Positions 1-11,259 of a stretch of DNA of 64,000 nucleotides are shown here, in pieces. The stretch spans positions 3,248,001 through 3,312,000 of the forward strand of contig PUDQ02000001.1 in NCBI GenBank assembly GCA_002964805.2. The letters run 5' to 3'. Numbering within the stretch: the first letter of the stretch is position 1; every line of letters starts with the position of its first letter. The DNA comes from Trametes villosa (taxonomy: Eukaryota > Basidiomycota > Agaricomycetes > Polyporales > Polyporaceae). The translations under genes were made by a program, and so were the position numbers. The notes beneath the pieces are model-generated. The model was given only the letters and a program-made list of their open reading frames with translations. It did no database searches and was not told where the DNA came from.

Positions 1-1179
1 GCCGTGCTGCTCTTCGGCACTATCAAGGCGGAGACGAAGTGAGCCGTTTCTGCCCGTTTGTGTGAGGGGCGTGCAGGAGGGCTTACCGTGGTCTGTAGCC
101 TGATCCTGGCGCGCGTCATGCAGGACGCGGGCATACGCGCGTTCGTCGGGAAGCTCTCCATGGACATCTCCTCGCGGCCGTCCTACGTCGAAGCCTCCGC
201 GTCCGCTTCCCTGGCCGCCGCACAGTCCTTCTGCGAGCGCTGCACCGACCTGTCCCGCTCCCTCCCCGCGCACGCCCGCCTCGTCGAGCCCGTACTCACC
301 CCGCGCTTCGTGCCGACCTGCTCCTCCCCGCTCCTCGCCGGGCTCGGCGCGCTCTCCGCACAGACCGGCGTGCGCGTGCAGAGCCACATGGCAGAGGCGC
401 ACGACCAGCTCGCGCACGTCCGCGCCGCGCACGGCAGCACGTCCGACCTCGCCGTCTTCGCGCAGAGCGCGCTCCTCACCCCGCGCACCGTCCAGGCGCA
501 CTGCACATTCCTCGATGCTGGCGAGCTGGAGGCGGTCGCGGCGACGGGCGCGGCGGTCGCACACTGCCCGCTGTCGAACGCGTATTTCTCGGCGGCGCCG
601 TTTAGGCTGAGGGAGGCGCTGGATGCGGGCGTGAGGGTCGGGCTGGGGACGGATGTTGCGGGTGGGTATAGCGTGGATGTGATGTCCGCGATGCGGCATG
701 CGGTTGCTGTTGCGCGGATGCGGGAGGGCGCGCGGGTTCTGCAAGCTGAGGAGCGAAACGTGCTAGGGAAGGAAAAGACGGAGGCTGAGGAGCACAAGTC
801 GGTGGCGATAGACTGGAGAGAGGCGTTGTACCTCGCGACGCGCGGTGGGGCCTTGGCATTGGGTTTGCCAGAGGGGTGCGGGACCTTCGCGGTGGGTGCA
901 CCATTCGACGCCCAGTGCAGTGAGTATTTCATGGGAGCTACTAGGTCGTGCGCTTTTGCTAGGAGTGCTAACGTTTTGGTGATAGTCCGGCTGCTCGACG
1001 AGGGAACTGAAGAGGGCGTTGGAGCGCTCGATTTCTTCGATGCGAGTGACCGTAGCGGTCGCTGGGGCGTAACGCTGGAGTCGGTCGAGAAATGGTGGTG
1101 TGTAGGCGACGCGCGTAACAGAGGGTCCATGTGGGTCCAAGGTGCACTTGTGTACCCCGCCGGGGGCAAAGCCCAATAG
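1..1179 (+). CDS. GUD1: Guanine deaminase, 3' part (5' end outside window)
   Basis: Hydrolyses guanine to xanthine and ammonia in purine salvage and catabolism; the family is a cytosolic zinc amidohydrolase. The visible exons are 1-38, 99-919 and 986-1179. The introns are 60 nt and 66 nt; the second keeps the frame open and contains a CTAAC-type branch site. Family signatures seen are a QSHMAE stretch, AHCPLSN, and LGTDVAGGYS with the zinc-binding Asp. The C-terminal VGDARN stretch before the stop matches the usual guanine deaminase end. The N-terminal HxH zinc motif lies outside the window. The gene converges on the BTB gene, leaving about 160 bp between stops. No frameshift is seen. Confidence 0.9.
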
Positions 1180-1337
1180 TTTCCAGTGGTCAATAGGTTG
1201 GAATCGCATGGTATCTGGCGAAACCGGCACTACTATACAGGTATATTTTGTGACCGTCATATCATCTATGATCCTATGGAAAAATCCTCATGAGAAATCC
1301 AATACACCGCAAGAGAAAGACTGCCCGCTCCCCGAGA

Positions 1338-2461
1338 TCAACTCGCCAGATCCATCTTCTCTAGCTCTGCCCAGCTCGGCAGCCCGACAACCCCTGGAAG
1401 TCCAGTCCATATTCGCTGGCGAAGAGCGACGACGTCCTCCCGGAAGCCTCTTCGGCACGGCCCGCACACGTTCGGGTCGTCCGCAAGCTCGTCGATCGCC
1501 TGTACGGCATAGTGCAACGGGCCCGTGCGGACGACCCACGAGCGCGACAACCGCGACCCGAGCCGCACGAACGCCCTCTGGCACAGGCCCGGCTGGCCCT
1601 GGCAGGCCTTCACCGGCGCGCGCGCGCCGCAACTGTTGCGGATGAACTCGAGGATAACGTCGATGCGGTGCTGGAACATGAGCGTGTAGTCCTGCAGGTC
1701 GCGCGGCGCGAGCTCTGCTGACGGGCGCGAGGGGTGCTCGACGCGCAGCTTCGGGTGGTCGCCGCGGAGGATGTCCGGGAGCGGGTAGAGCGAGAGAAAG
1801 TAGAGCGCGGAGGGCACGATGATCCGCACGTGCGTCTCGCGCGCGAGGTTGAGGACGTGCAGCGGGTGCACGTACGGGTAGGTCACGTCCCCGACGAGCG
1901 GCGCCTTCACTGCGCGCTCGATGAAGCGGTCGTGCCCCGCGAGCGTGTGCGGCCACGTCTGGAGCAGGTGCCGGATCGCCTCGCGCCGGAGGTGCGCGAT
2001 GAAGTATTTGGTCGCGAGCCGGAGGATGCCCGCGACGTGGTAGAAGTCTTGGATACCGCCGTGCTCGAACGACCTGTTTCGCGGTGCACACGACGTGCAG
2101 CGGAGAGAAGAGAAAGGCGGAGATAGGTGAATATATGGCTCGCGACGCACGAGGCGGAAGGTTGGACGACGCACACTCACGCTCCGTCGTACAGAGTCTT
2201 GATGAGCGCGCTCAGCTCGGTCGGGCGATCGTGCATGCGCACGACGGGACACCCATCCGCAACGTCGACGTCGCCCGATATTGGTGTTGATAGCTCGAAC
2301 ATTGACTGGAAGACCTCGGAATGTCGAGCAAGAACACCTCGGTGCACTCTGAACGCGGCCGCATCGTTGGAAGCAGTGTCCTCAGCGAGAAGGATGATAT
2401 TGCCATCGTCGAACCACGGCTCGCCGCGCACAGAGAGAGGCACGGTCGCCTGTGCAACCAT
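1338..2461 (-). CDS. BTB/POZ domain protein (basidiomycete type)
   Basis: Exon 1 is 2461-2181 and exon 2 is 2073-1338, with a 107-nt intron (donor GTGAGT, acceptor CAG) that joins the frames exactly. The N-terminal ~95 residues look like a BTB/POZ fold: a WFDDGNIIL strand, FRVHRGVLARHSEVF, then a helix ending LIKTLYDG. The rest is a helical region of the kind found in the expanded agaricomycete BTB family, whose members are mostly uncharacterised. BTB domains mediate dimerisation and often bind Cul3, but no Kelch or MATH domain is visible here, so the partner and role are unknown. The start ATG at 2461 lies about 260 bp from the divergent MON1 start. Confidence 0.8.
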
Positions 2462-2721
2462 GAAAAGTTGCGTTCTTGCTACCAGAAAGAGACACCAAGA
2501 GACGTATGGACGTTGTGTGGACGAGAGGGAGGCAAATCAAGCAAAGGTGGATGAAGCGAGGAGATGATGGTTTGCAGTAATGAGCAGAGACGCCGGGTGC
2601 ACCTGCTTCGCCTCCACCACCATGATCAACGGCACCTCCTTGACCTGTTGACGGAGTACGACTATCACGACACCTCTAGGATCCTTGGAAATGATATTGC
2701 TTTGATTCTCTGCAACCAACT

Positions 2722-5137
2722 ATGTCGCAAACACCGCGCACAAACCTCTCGCGTGCGCCCTCGCGCTCCAGCACGCCCGTTCCTGGCCGCTCACCTGCAC
2801 GTCTCGCGCCCCCTCTCATTCGCCCGGCTCCTTCTGTGTCTTCGCTCAGGGTCTATAGCCATGGATCATCAGTGGTACACTCCCCTGTTTCTGTCTCGCC
2901 GCCAGGGACTGCTACACCCAGAGGGGAAGGAGGAGAGAGCAGCTCGGCGTCTTCTATCACAGAGGGCATCCTCATCCAGGAGCCAGACGCGGAGGTCGAT
3001 ACCATTGACGGGGAACAGGGGAGTGCTACAGGGCTGGTGGACTCTCGCGCTGGAGATGAAGATTCCAAGAAGAACTTGCGCGACCAGCTGAGGCGTACGT
3101 TGAGCAAGAAGGAGTCGTTCACAGGTCAGTCTATCACGACCTGGTCCTTGAGAATTGCGTGCTGAACAGCTGGTAGACATCTCGAAGTTTAGGCAGCGCC
3201 ATAGAGAGAAGGTTGCTGCAATGGATGAGATCACCCATAGCCCAGGTAGAGGGTTCCTGTTGTTGTATGCTAGCTGCGTCCTCATCATGTTTCCCCGCTT
3301 GAAGCGGAAAGATACCCCTCCCGGCAATACTTTGTGTTAACTGATGCTGGAAAGCCTGTCTTCATCAGGTACGCTAATGTCATGTGCAGAGGGGATTGTC
3401 TGGATCATATGCTCACATACCACAGCGACCATGACGCCAATTCCGACAGTGCGACCTCGATGATTGGCGTCATTCAAGCCCTTGTCTCTATCTTCCTGGA
3501 TGACGGGGACAAGCTGCGATGTATCAATGCAGGGAACACACGCATAGTCTTTCTATTACGACCACCACTCTACTATGTTTGCGTTTCAGCATGGGGAGAG
3601 CCCGAGTCTGTGGTCAGTATCAGCGTTACCTCGCAGTAGCGTACGTTGCTGACATTTGTCAAGAAAGACCAGATTCCATCTTGAATACCTACATCTACAG
3701 ATTCTGAGCGTCGTGTCTGCCGAGCAGCTCCGGCGGATGTTCGAACAGCGCAGGAATTTCGACCTGCGCCGGCTTCTCGGTGGTTCGTACAACCGTCACA
3801 AGGGATATTGACCCCCAAGCTGACTGCTATTTCGCAGGTGCTGAGCCATTCCTGTACTCCCTTCTAGCAAGGCTAGAGTGGGATTTGGCCATGAGCACCT
3901 CGTCGCTGCACTGTCTGAGGCTCGATCCCGTACTACGGAAGTCGGTGGCTGACATCCTCGTGCCTACCTCGAAGATCAAGGTATGAGAGAGTAAATGTAT
4001 CTTGATCCGCATGCTAATATCGACACCAGGAAATGCTGTATGTGGTTCTCGTGGCCCAGGGGCGTATCATCACACTCGTACGCCCACGGAAGCACTCGAT
4101 ACATCCTTCAGGTGCGCACTACATTCACTACACAGCACAATTCAGCATGCGAACATAACATCTATCAGACCTCCATATTCTCGTCAACACTATCCACTCC
4201 CCCTCTATCCTCAACTCCTCTGCGGCAGCCTCGTGGCTACCCTTGTGCCTCCCGAAGTTCAACTCCTCCGCCTTCGTAAATGCGTACGTCATGTTCCTCC
4301 CTCGGAATGATGGCCAAGACACGCCGCAAATCCCTGCGACGCCCCAAGAATCTCCGGATCCACTCAATCCAGAGGCTGAGGAGGCACAGCAGAGCGACGA
4401 TGCATCGAGCGGGAAGAGCTTACCTGTTGGCATCGCCGCCGGTCGTGGCGCCGAGGTCGGCCTGGTGTGCGTGAGCGGGAACGCGGACTTCGAAGCGGTC
4501 AGGGGGTGGTGCGAGACGGTCTCGCAGGTTGGCTTCCTCTTCTAAATCGCCTTGAACCCGGTTAACACTGAGACTCGGCAGAGACTCGCGAGTGATGGTC
4601 TACTCAGGTCTCTGACCAAAGCCATCGCACAAGGCGACACGGAGTACTCTGTGTCCAGCCTTGGCGTTCCGGGGCTGCGTCACTTCGTCTACAAGTCGCG
4701 GTCGCATGTGCAGATCACGATGCCGACTTATGAGGAGCCGTACGACAACGTCAACGAGAAACGTCGGTGCGTATTCCCACAAACCAACACGGAGCCTCCG
4801 GACTAATCGCTGGTCAACCACTCTTACAGGCTCATTACGCTGTACCAGACGCTATTCGACGCAATACACGCAAAGTCCGGGCAGGAGCGCACGCTCAAAC
4901 TACAATATATCCGCACTAGCCAAGAGAGCGTCATGGGATGGGTGCGTGGTCCCGCTTTTCCTGCGGCTACGTCCAGCTTACACATGGACACTCTAGATCA
5001 CCCAGCCGTTCGAGCTATACCTCGCGCTCTCCCCGCACCTGCCGAAGAGCGCTGCCGTCGGTGCGGCAAATTCGATCGCGCGATGGGTTCAGAAGGAGGA
5101 GAAGCGGCTATTCCTGCGCGATGCCCCCGTGTTCTAG
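2722..5137 (+). CDS. MON1: MON1, vacuolar fusion protein (Mon1-Ccz1 Rab7 GEF subunit)
   Basis: Mon1 acts with Ccz1 as the exchange factor for the Rab7-type GTPase Ypt7 in endosome-to-vacuole traffic and autophagosome fusion. The gene starts at 2722 with a disordered Ser/Pro-rich segment of ~135 residues. After two short introns it enters the longin-fold core with YFVLTDAGKPVF. It continues through GVIQALVSIFLDDGDKLRCI, a GEPESV stretch, HLEYLHLQIL and FLYSLLARLEWD, and ends at RDAPVF and a TAG at 5137. About ten introns of roughly 50-60 nt were traced by frame continuity (for example 3612-3668, donor GTCAGT). The short exons near 3173-3310 are the least certain. The gene appears intact. Confidence 0.9.
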
Positions 5138-5504
5138 GACGTGTTGCTCTCATACACTGCTATTCTCGAGTCTCCCTAGTGTGCGCACCTTTTGACCTCG
5201 ATAATCGACACCACCTTTATGCGAACAGTATGGGCGAGCATTCTTTGAGTATGTCACATATCATGCGTTTCATCAGGGAGCTGAACTGCTACTGCCAAAG
5301 GTATGCCTTCACAGGTTGAAGACTCGTGATGACGCCGGTCAGTGGTATCAAGGGTATCCCACAGCAAAGGCTCGTGCACATGTTCCCGCCTAAAGGAAGG
5401 ATCACCTCGCCTCAATCCACATTTGAACAACCCGCGAAGCGAAGGGCTGAAACAGCCAAGCTGGTATATACATGAAGAGGTTGACGGTCGGCCAGAAAGC
5501 AGAC

Positions 5505-5792
5505 AGAAGAAAAGCGCATTTTGGTTTCCCCGTCCGCGCGCCGCCCCGGAAAGAGGCCGTGCGCGGAGGGTACTTATCCCGAGGACCACGAAAAGGTATG
5601 CGCCAGAGCCGAAGCTCCTCCCTCGAGACGCACCTTTATGTTCGTCCTCTTGCTGGACGATAAGACCCGTCGTCTTGTAGAATGGACCACCCATCTTCGG
5701 TCTCAGAGGGTGGAAGACGGGAATGAGGAGCGGAGGTCCCCCTTGCAAGGTTCTTATCCCCCGGGCGGCGGGAGGCTGGCGGGAGGCTGACG
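5505..5792 (+). repeat. Core repeat unit, copy A
   Basis: About 290 bp. It begins near a GCGCATTTTGGTTTCCCC stretch and ends at GGGAGGCTGACG. The octamer CTTATCCC occurs twice, and a conserved central stretch carries CGATAAGACCCGTCGTCTTG. It shares most bases with copies B, C and D. Flanking sequence differs between copies A and B just after the GGCTGAC end, which suggests a unit boundary there. Confidence 0.75.
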
Positions 5793-6582
5793 TTCTCTGC
5801 AGTGGTCGACCGAGCTGGGCCGCGTCATGGAACCTCGGCACTGTCAACCTCTCGGTCTCGGGATCTCGTCGCAGCCGAACAAGCATTTCGGCCGCTGAGT
5901 CTGTCCATGATCGCGCTGCCAGTGCGCACCCTCCGCCGGTGCCCGGTGTATGGCCACGGCCTTGGGCTGGCAGGGACACAGCAGCGGCAGCATAACCTGC
6001 GGTGGGTAGTCCACGGTGTGCGCACCCCAGGGCCGCGAGCGGAGTGGGGCCAGCTTGGCGAGGGCAGGTAAGCCGCAGCCCCCCACTGTGGGCTCCTGGA
6101 GCGCCGTCACTGGACGCAAAAACGCCTCTGAGGCGTACGCCCTAGTTTTCCGATGGTGAGAGGCCGTTTTTGGGAGTATTGTATCATTCATCTGCGAACA
6201 AAGCGCAGCTTTCGGGCTTCAGTTGTGGGTTGAGGATGGCCAGGACTTGCTCTGCATGCCGTTGACGAATTCTGGCCATCCCTACTCGCAGCCAGTCCGG
6301 ATTGGTGGACGTGTTCCTGTTGCAATCTATAACCTGAGTGTCCTACGACACTATGTGTTAGGGGATGCCAACATGTTCCCTTCATTGCCACTTGCTTCGA
6401 TCTGCTGTTCCTGTATGCAAAGCCCCTGGAACGTCACAAAGCACTTCCGATATCGGTCCGTCATTGACGCGAGCAAGCTGTGATATACAGGGAATGTCTA
6501 CGTGCACGCTTGCACCGCGGCTATCGGCGAGAGACAAGAGTGCGTAGCGTAGCGTACAGCAACCCGCTCCCAAGACCAGAAA

Positions 6583-6875
6583 GAAGAAAACGCATTTTGG
6601 TTTCCCCACCCGCACGCGGCACCCCGAAGGCAGACCGCGCGCGGAGGGTACTTATCCCGAGGACCACGAAAAGGTATGCGTCAGGGCCGGAGCCCCTCCC
6701 TCGAGGGACGCACCTTTATGTTCGTCCTCTTGCTGGACGATAAGACCCGTCGTCTTGTAGAATGTACCACCCATCTTCGGTCTCAGAGGGTGGAAGACGG
6801 GAATGAGGAGCAGATGCCACCATGGCGCAGTACTTATCCCCCGGGTGGCGGGAGGCTGCCAGCTGGAGGCTGACA
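6583..6875 (+). repeat. Core repeat unit, copy B
   Basis: Same ~290-bp unit as copy A, starting 1,078 bp downstream in the same orientation. The upstream flank (6400-6578) is shared with copy D; the downstream flank is not shared with copy A. Internal differences from copy A are small substitutions and a short insertion near the 3' end. Confidence 0.75.
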
Positions 6876-7057
6876 TTAATCCGCTGCAGCGGATGATCGT
6901 CCCCATCTACGTTACAGAGCTTCTAGACCGTGAGCCCTATCGGGCTTGTCTGGCTCCGGTGTCAACGGCGCATGCGCCCAGCCGAAACCGCAATAATCAG
7001 CTCGTCTCACCGGTACCCGCTCGAGGCTGACAATGGGTTTCACATTGTCTCCCCTAG

Positions 7058-7110
7058 GCAGACGAAGGTGATCTATACGAGCAGGGGAGGACGATCACCT
7101 ATACGTCTGC
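7058..7110. repeat. Imperfect hairpin at the edge of repeat block 1
   Basis: The left arm GCAGACGAAGGTGATC and right arm GATCACCTATACGTCTGC are inverted repeats apart from a small bulge, separated by a 19-nt loop. Part of the loop and right arm recurs reversed near 51,686-51,725 next to repeat block 2, so the hairpin belongs to the repeat family and may mark its end. Confidence 0.6.
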
Positions 7111-7294
7111 TTTCAAACGCGCCCACTTTACTGGAGAGTCCCCTTTCTTCGGAGTTGGAACATGCCGAGTGATCCGATGCTTCCAAACTGAGCGAATTTC
7201 CTTTTGCGAACCCCAAGAATGATCGAGTCCGCGTGGACGGTGTGCTTTAGTATACTGCTCTCTTCGCGTCCTCCAGAATCGCTCCAGTCTGAGT

Positions 7295-10200
7295 ATGGCC
7301 TCGGGAACGCCGCCTGCGCTTCGTTGGGATGTTCCCCATGTGGACCAACTCAGAGGAAAGCCGAAGGATCAGCCTTCACCACTTGACGGCTACACGTCCC
7401 AGTTTGCTATGCCCGAGGCAACTCCTCCAAGTCGGACCTCTGTATCTGCAGCCTCTACTACTCAAGTCGGCTCGCCGCTCTCGTTTTCTGGACTACCATC
7501 CTCTATATCTCAGAACCCATCTGTGTTCTCCTCTTCCTATTATACCTGGCACTTACCATCACCCACACATCCTCCTCATCTACTGGACCACTCTGCGCGC
7601 TCCGACAACCCAGGGCCACCGACCTCGAGTCATGGTCCCGTGGCGATATCTGTAGAGGACATTTCCGACTTCCCGCAGGCCGGGGCTTCTTTCTCTGGCT
7701 ACCGGAACAACCACGGGCCTCCCTCGCATACCTTGTGGCACACCGACAGCATCACGGCGATGTCGGAGCCGTCCACTGCGCCTGCCACCCCATGTCCCAC
7801 TACCTCGCGGTTCGCCCATATCCCCGATCCCTTCGTCCAGCAAACGCCGACTCCGCTTCGTCCTCGCAAACGGAAGCACGACGAGAACGAACCACCCTCG
7901 GTGCTCGCTGCGGGACCCATTCCACAGAAGCGCAAGTACCGCAAGACACGGGACAAGCTAAGTAATATTCTTAATTATATGTATGATGAACTAGACTGGA
8001 CTCTCTCCGAATTCCTGTACTGCTTGTTCGACTACGGTACTGAGCAAGACCGCCGAAGTGAGCGCCATAGAGGTGTTGTGAGCTCGTTTCTTCAGGGGAG
8101 AGCTAGGATCGTGCCGAGGCAGATCCTCGAGCTGTGGTTTAAACACCCAGACGGTCGCATGTCTGCAAACCATGCTGAATATAATAAGATGTACTCTGCT
8201 CGTCTTGAAGACTTCCGTGGTGCGCGTTCCGTGCGTGTGGCCCTCACGACCTTCTCTGCGCAGATCGTCTCCAAACGGCTTGTGAAGGAAGCAGAAACCG
8301 CAATCAAGCCTCAGAACGGTCTGCACGCGTCCCGAAAGAAAAGTCAGCAAGATACGAGCCAGATGCGCACAAAGCTTGTGTGGGCAGACATCGGCGCGGC
8401 GACCGTCTCCCGCACGGCGGAGATCATCGCGCGACTGCAGCCTCTCCTGCGGGCTCTGTTGCTTGCGGTTGCAGAACGGTCCAACAAGGAAGGTTGGCAC
8501 CGAAAGAACCGCCCCGCTGAAATGGTGCGTTATAATTGTCTGCGCTGGAGTTTACTCACGCTGATGAACGGAATCAGGTTGTCGCGAACGTGATCAGCAG
8601 CCTGGACTTCTCGCGGTCGAACCGTGCCGACCTCTTGCCGCTCGCGCGCGGTCTTCTCCACTTCGCCCTCTCAGCGCCGTACGACCTGTTCCATTTCAAC
8701 TCGCGCATTGGCTTCATGCCTGCATATACGACGGTCTATCGAGTGCTGGAGCAGCTCGCGCAGCAGGAAGCAGAGGCAGTCCGCGCTCACGGCAAGAACC
8801 CGGCGACGGTGGGGTGCATCTGGTTCGATAACGTCCAGAACTACCTTTTACAGCGGGACGCTCGCATCGGCCGGGTTAACGCCCTTCGTATCGGGATCGC
8901 GGCGACGTATGTAGAGACGCCTGACACCCCCTTGTCCGCCCTCGACTTCGACGACAAACAACGCCGCCTGGCAGCGAACGAGCGCACCTCTCTTACAGTC
9001 CCGCAGTTGATCGAACTCGTCGATCAGCGCCATCGCGACACCGTAGGGGTATTGCACTGGCTGCGTGTCCTTGTCAATCATGTCCCGGAGCTCGCGTCGT
9101 ACAAAGAGACCGTCTCCCTCTGGTTCCGCACCCGTGCCGCAAAGCAACGCCTTCCGGAGAGAGCTGCGGTTGTGCATCCACTCGCTACTAGTGGAAAAAA
9201 CGAGGCCGTCACTACCGAGCTCAAAGACGGACTTGTCGACTTCCTCGAGCAGTGCGGGCAGGAGCCTGGAGACTACCACCGTCGTCTCATCCTCTGTGGC
9301 GGCGACGGCCTCACTTTCGAGAAGATGGTTCAGCTGAAGAACTACCTTCGCTTCCACTCTGATCCCTTCGAGAGTCTGGCGATTGTACAACCGGTTCTCG
9401 CGCCGTGGCATACGGGATGGACGGATACTAGCCGGCTCATCGAGACGCACTGGGGTGCGTACCTGTCCCCGGATCCATCGACTCTTGGCCACAATGCTGC
9501 CAAGATCGGGCGCCGTGCTCCGCCGAACCTGCGCAAAGTGGACTTCGACTCGGGCTCGGAGCTGGTGCGCGTGTGTTTTGAGGCGCGTGTGCTTGACTGC
9601 TGGCGGTGGGTCGTATAGGTATTCATTGATCCGTTCAGCTGTGGCTGACGAGAACTTATAGGATCCACTTCAAGGCTGAAGATATCTTCGCGCACTTCGC
9701 TGGTGTGGCTAAGAGCAAGGCTGTCCCGCCTATCGAAGACCTCGAGGCTGCTGCCCGGAAGTTATATCGTGCATACTGCACGCAACATGCTGCCGAGCGA
9801 GCTCTGGGTAGCGTGGAGGACCTCGCACGCGACTCAGCACACCCGAAGACCGCTGCATGGAAGTCGGTCGTCCCTCTCGGTTCGGAGTGGACGCCAATCA
9901 CTACCACCGTCAATAACGCTGCGACATCGACTTCTACGGGCCCGCATCGTGGTGAGTGAATTGAATCTAACTCTGTTAACTGCAAGAGTGTCTTACCAAT
10001 GCGATTGTGCTATAGGTACCAAGAAGAAATCGCGTAAGGAGGCCGCAACCACCGACAAACCTTTTGTAGGCGACCGCGCACTTGCCAACACAATCAGCTT
10101 CATGACCGACGCCTGCGTTATAGAAGAGTTCAACTATGCGATGGCGGAAGGCGACGTCGGGCGGATGTATGAGGCGATGAAGGTATATCTGGTGCCATAT

Positions 10201-11175
10201 GTTATGCTACATGTTCGCTAATGTTGTACTGTACACCAGATGATGCTTTTCACGTTCGCAGGAAGTCCCCACTCCAAGTACACCTCCTACCTCCTCGAGT
10301 TCATTTGCATCATCGAGCTCGAGTCAAACCGCGAGCTGCGCGAGTCTACTTTGGCCAGCATGATCGTCAATCTCACCGGAGACCCTGGTCGGTTCACGGC
10401 GGCGGACCTCATGCAGGAGTACTTCAACCGTCTCTTGCAGGCCATCGCCGAGCGCAAAGGGGCTGAATACCACGACCGCTTCCTTCGCTCCGTAGTGTCC
10501 CGCAATCTCCACCATCTCGCGCGGCTGTGTGACGAGCTGAAGAAGGGGATAGGCCTGCAAGCACGCTCGGGACGACACTCAGCCCCTCAGCTACGCTCGG
10601 AGCTCACGGCACTCCTGGAGGAATACAAGCGCGCGGAACTCCACACGCGTCGCCCAGGTCGCACGTACATCGTCGGAGAAGAGCTCCTGCGCCCTACAGA
10701 CTACCGGCGTGGCCTCGCCAATCTGCGCGCTGGCAAACTTGCACGATGGGTCCGGGAGTCGACGTTCTTGCGTGGGAGCCATCCTTCTCGCTCGGACGCC
10801 GGCGGCGCTGGTGCCTCCACAACCTCTGGTGATGCGGACGCAGACAGCTCCGACGAGGAGCCCGATGATGGCAGGCCTCTTGCTGAGGATGGCACCGAAG
10901 CAGGGAATACCTCAGGCGGGGACAACGGAGCAGCCGAATTAGGTATACTGACGTCTACGCACCTCGTAGATGGGCGGCTGGTGTCCAGCCGGCTTGACGC
11001 GATGGCGGATGCTGCTCACATCCTAGAAGACATTCAACGTTCGCACGTGGATGGGCCATCCGTTGAGGCAGAGTTGGAAGACGAGGACGAGGACAATGAC
11101 GCAGCCACCCAAGAGCCGGGGTTGCTGCAGGATCCGGCTCGGTGTGTGGACGTTGACGAAGAATACTGGCTTTAA
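7295..11175 (+). CDS. DUF6589-type protein, putative mobile-element gene
   Basis: Five exons (7295-8524, 8578-9605, 9662-9951, 10016-10182, 10240-11175) join in frame to 1,216 residues. The first ~205 residues are a Ser/Pro-rich linker ending in a basic stretch (RPRKRKHDE, then KRKYRKTRDK), a likely nuclear signal. The middle and C-terminal parts resemble DUF6589, a large fungal family best known from agaricomycetes. Candidate conserved acidic sites are the Asp of WFDN (about D494) and of GGDGLTFEK (about D653), which recall RNase H-fold nucleases; catalysis is inference, not shown. The C-terminus is acidic (EDEDEDND). The stop lies 84 bp from the convergent helicase stop. The gene is intact and may be active or recently inserted. 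The family name comes from general resemblance; a profile search would settle it. Confidence 0.7.
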
Positions 11176-11259
11176 TATATGGTGAGTTCTTACATTCCTC
11201 TCCCGGGGCTAGTGCTCCACTTTGCGGAGTGACATCTTATGATAGGCTCACAGCAGGTG

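Larger units (their letters stand above)
5490..7110 (+). repeat. Repeat block 1: composite non-coding repeat, two core units
   Basis: No convincing gene lies between MON1 (5137) and 7295. The segment is made of units that recur in reverse orientation at 51.15-53.23 kb. In order they are: a core unit (5505-5792), a tail (about 5793-6050) matching 51.95-52.17 kb, a segment (about 5990-6340) matching 52.80-53.23 kb, a segment (about 6400-6578) matching 52.46-52.64 kb, a second core (6583-6875), and a terminal hairpin (7058-7110). The homology was seen by direct reading of both strands. ORFs inside it are in conflicting frames and look fortuitous. I cannot assign it to a known transposon family. 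Confidence 0.75.
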
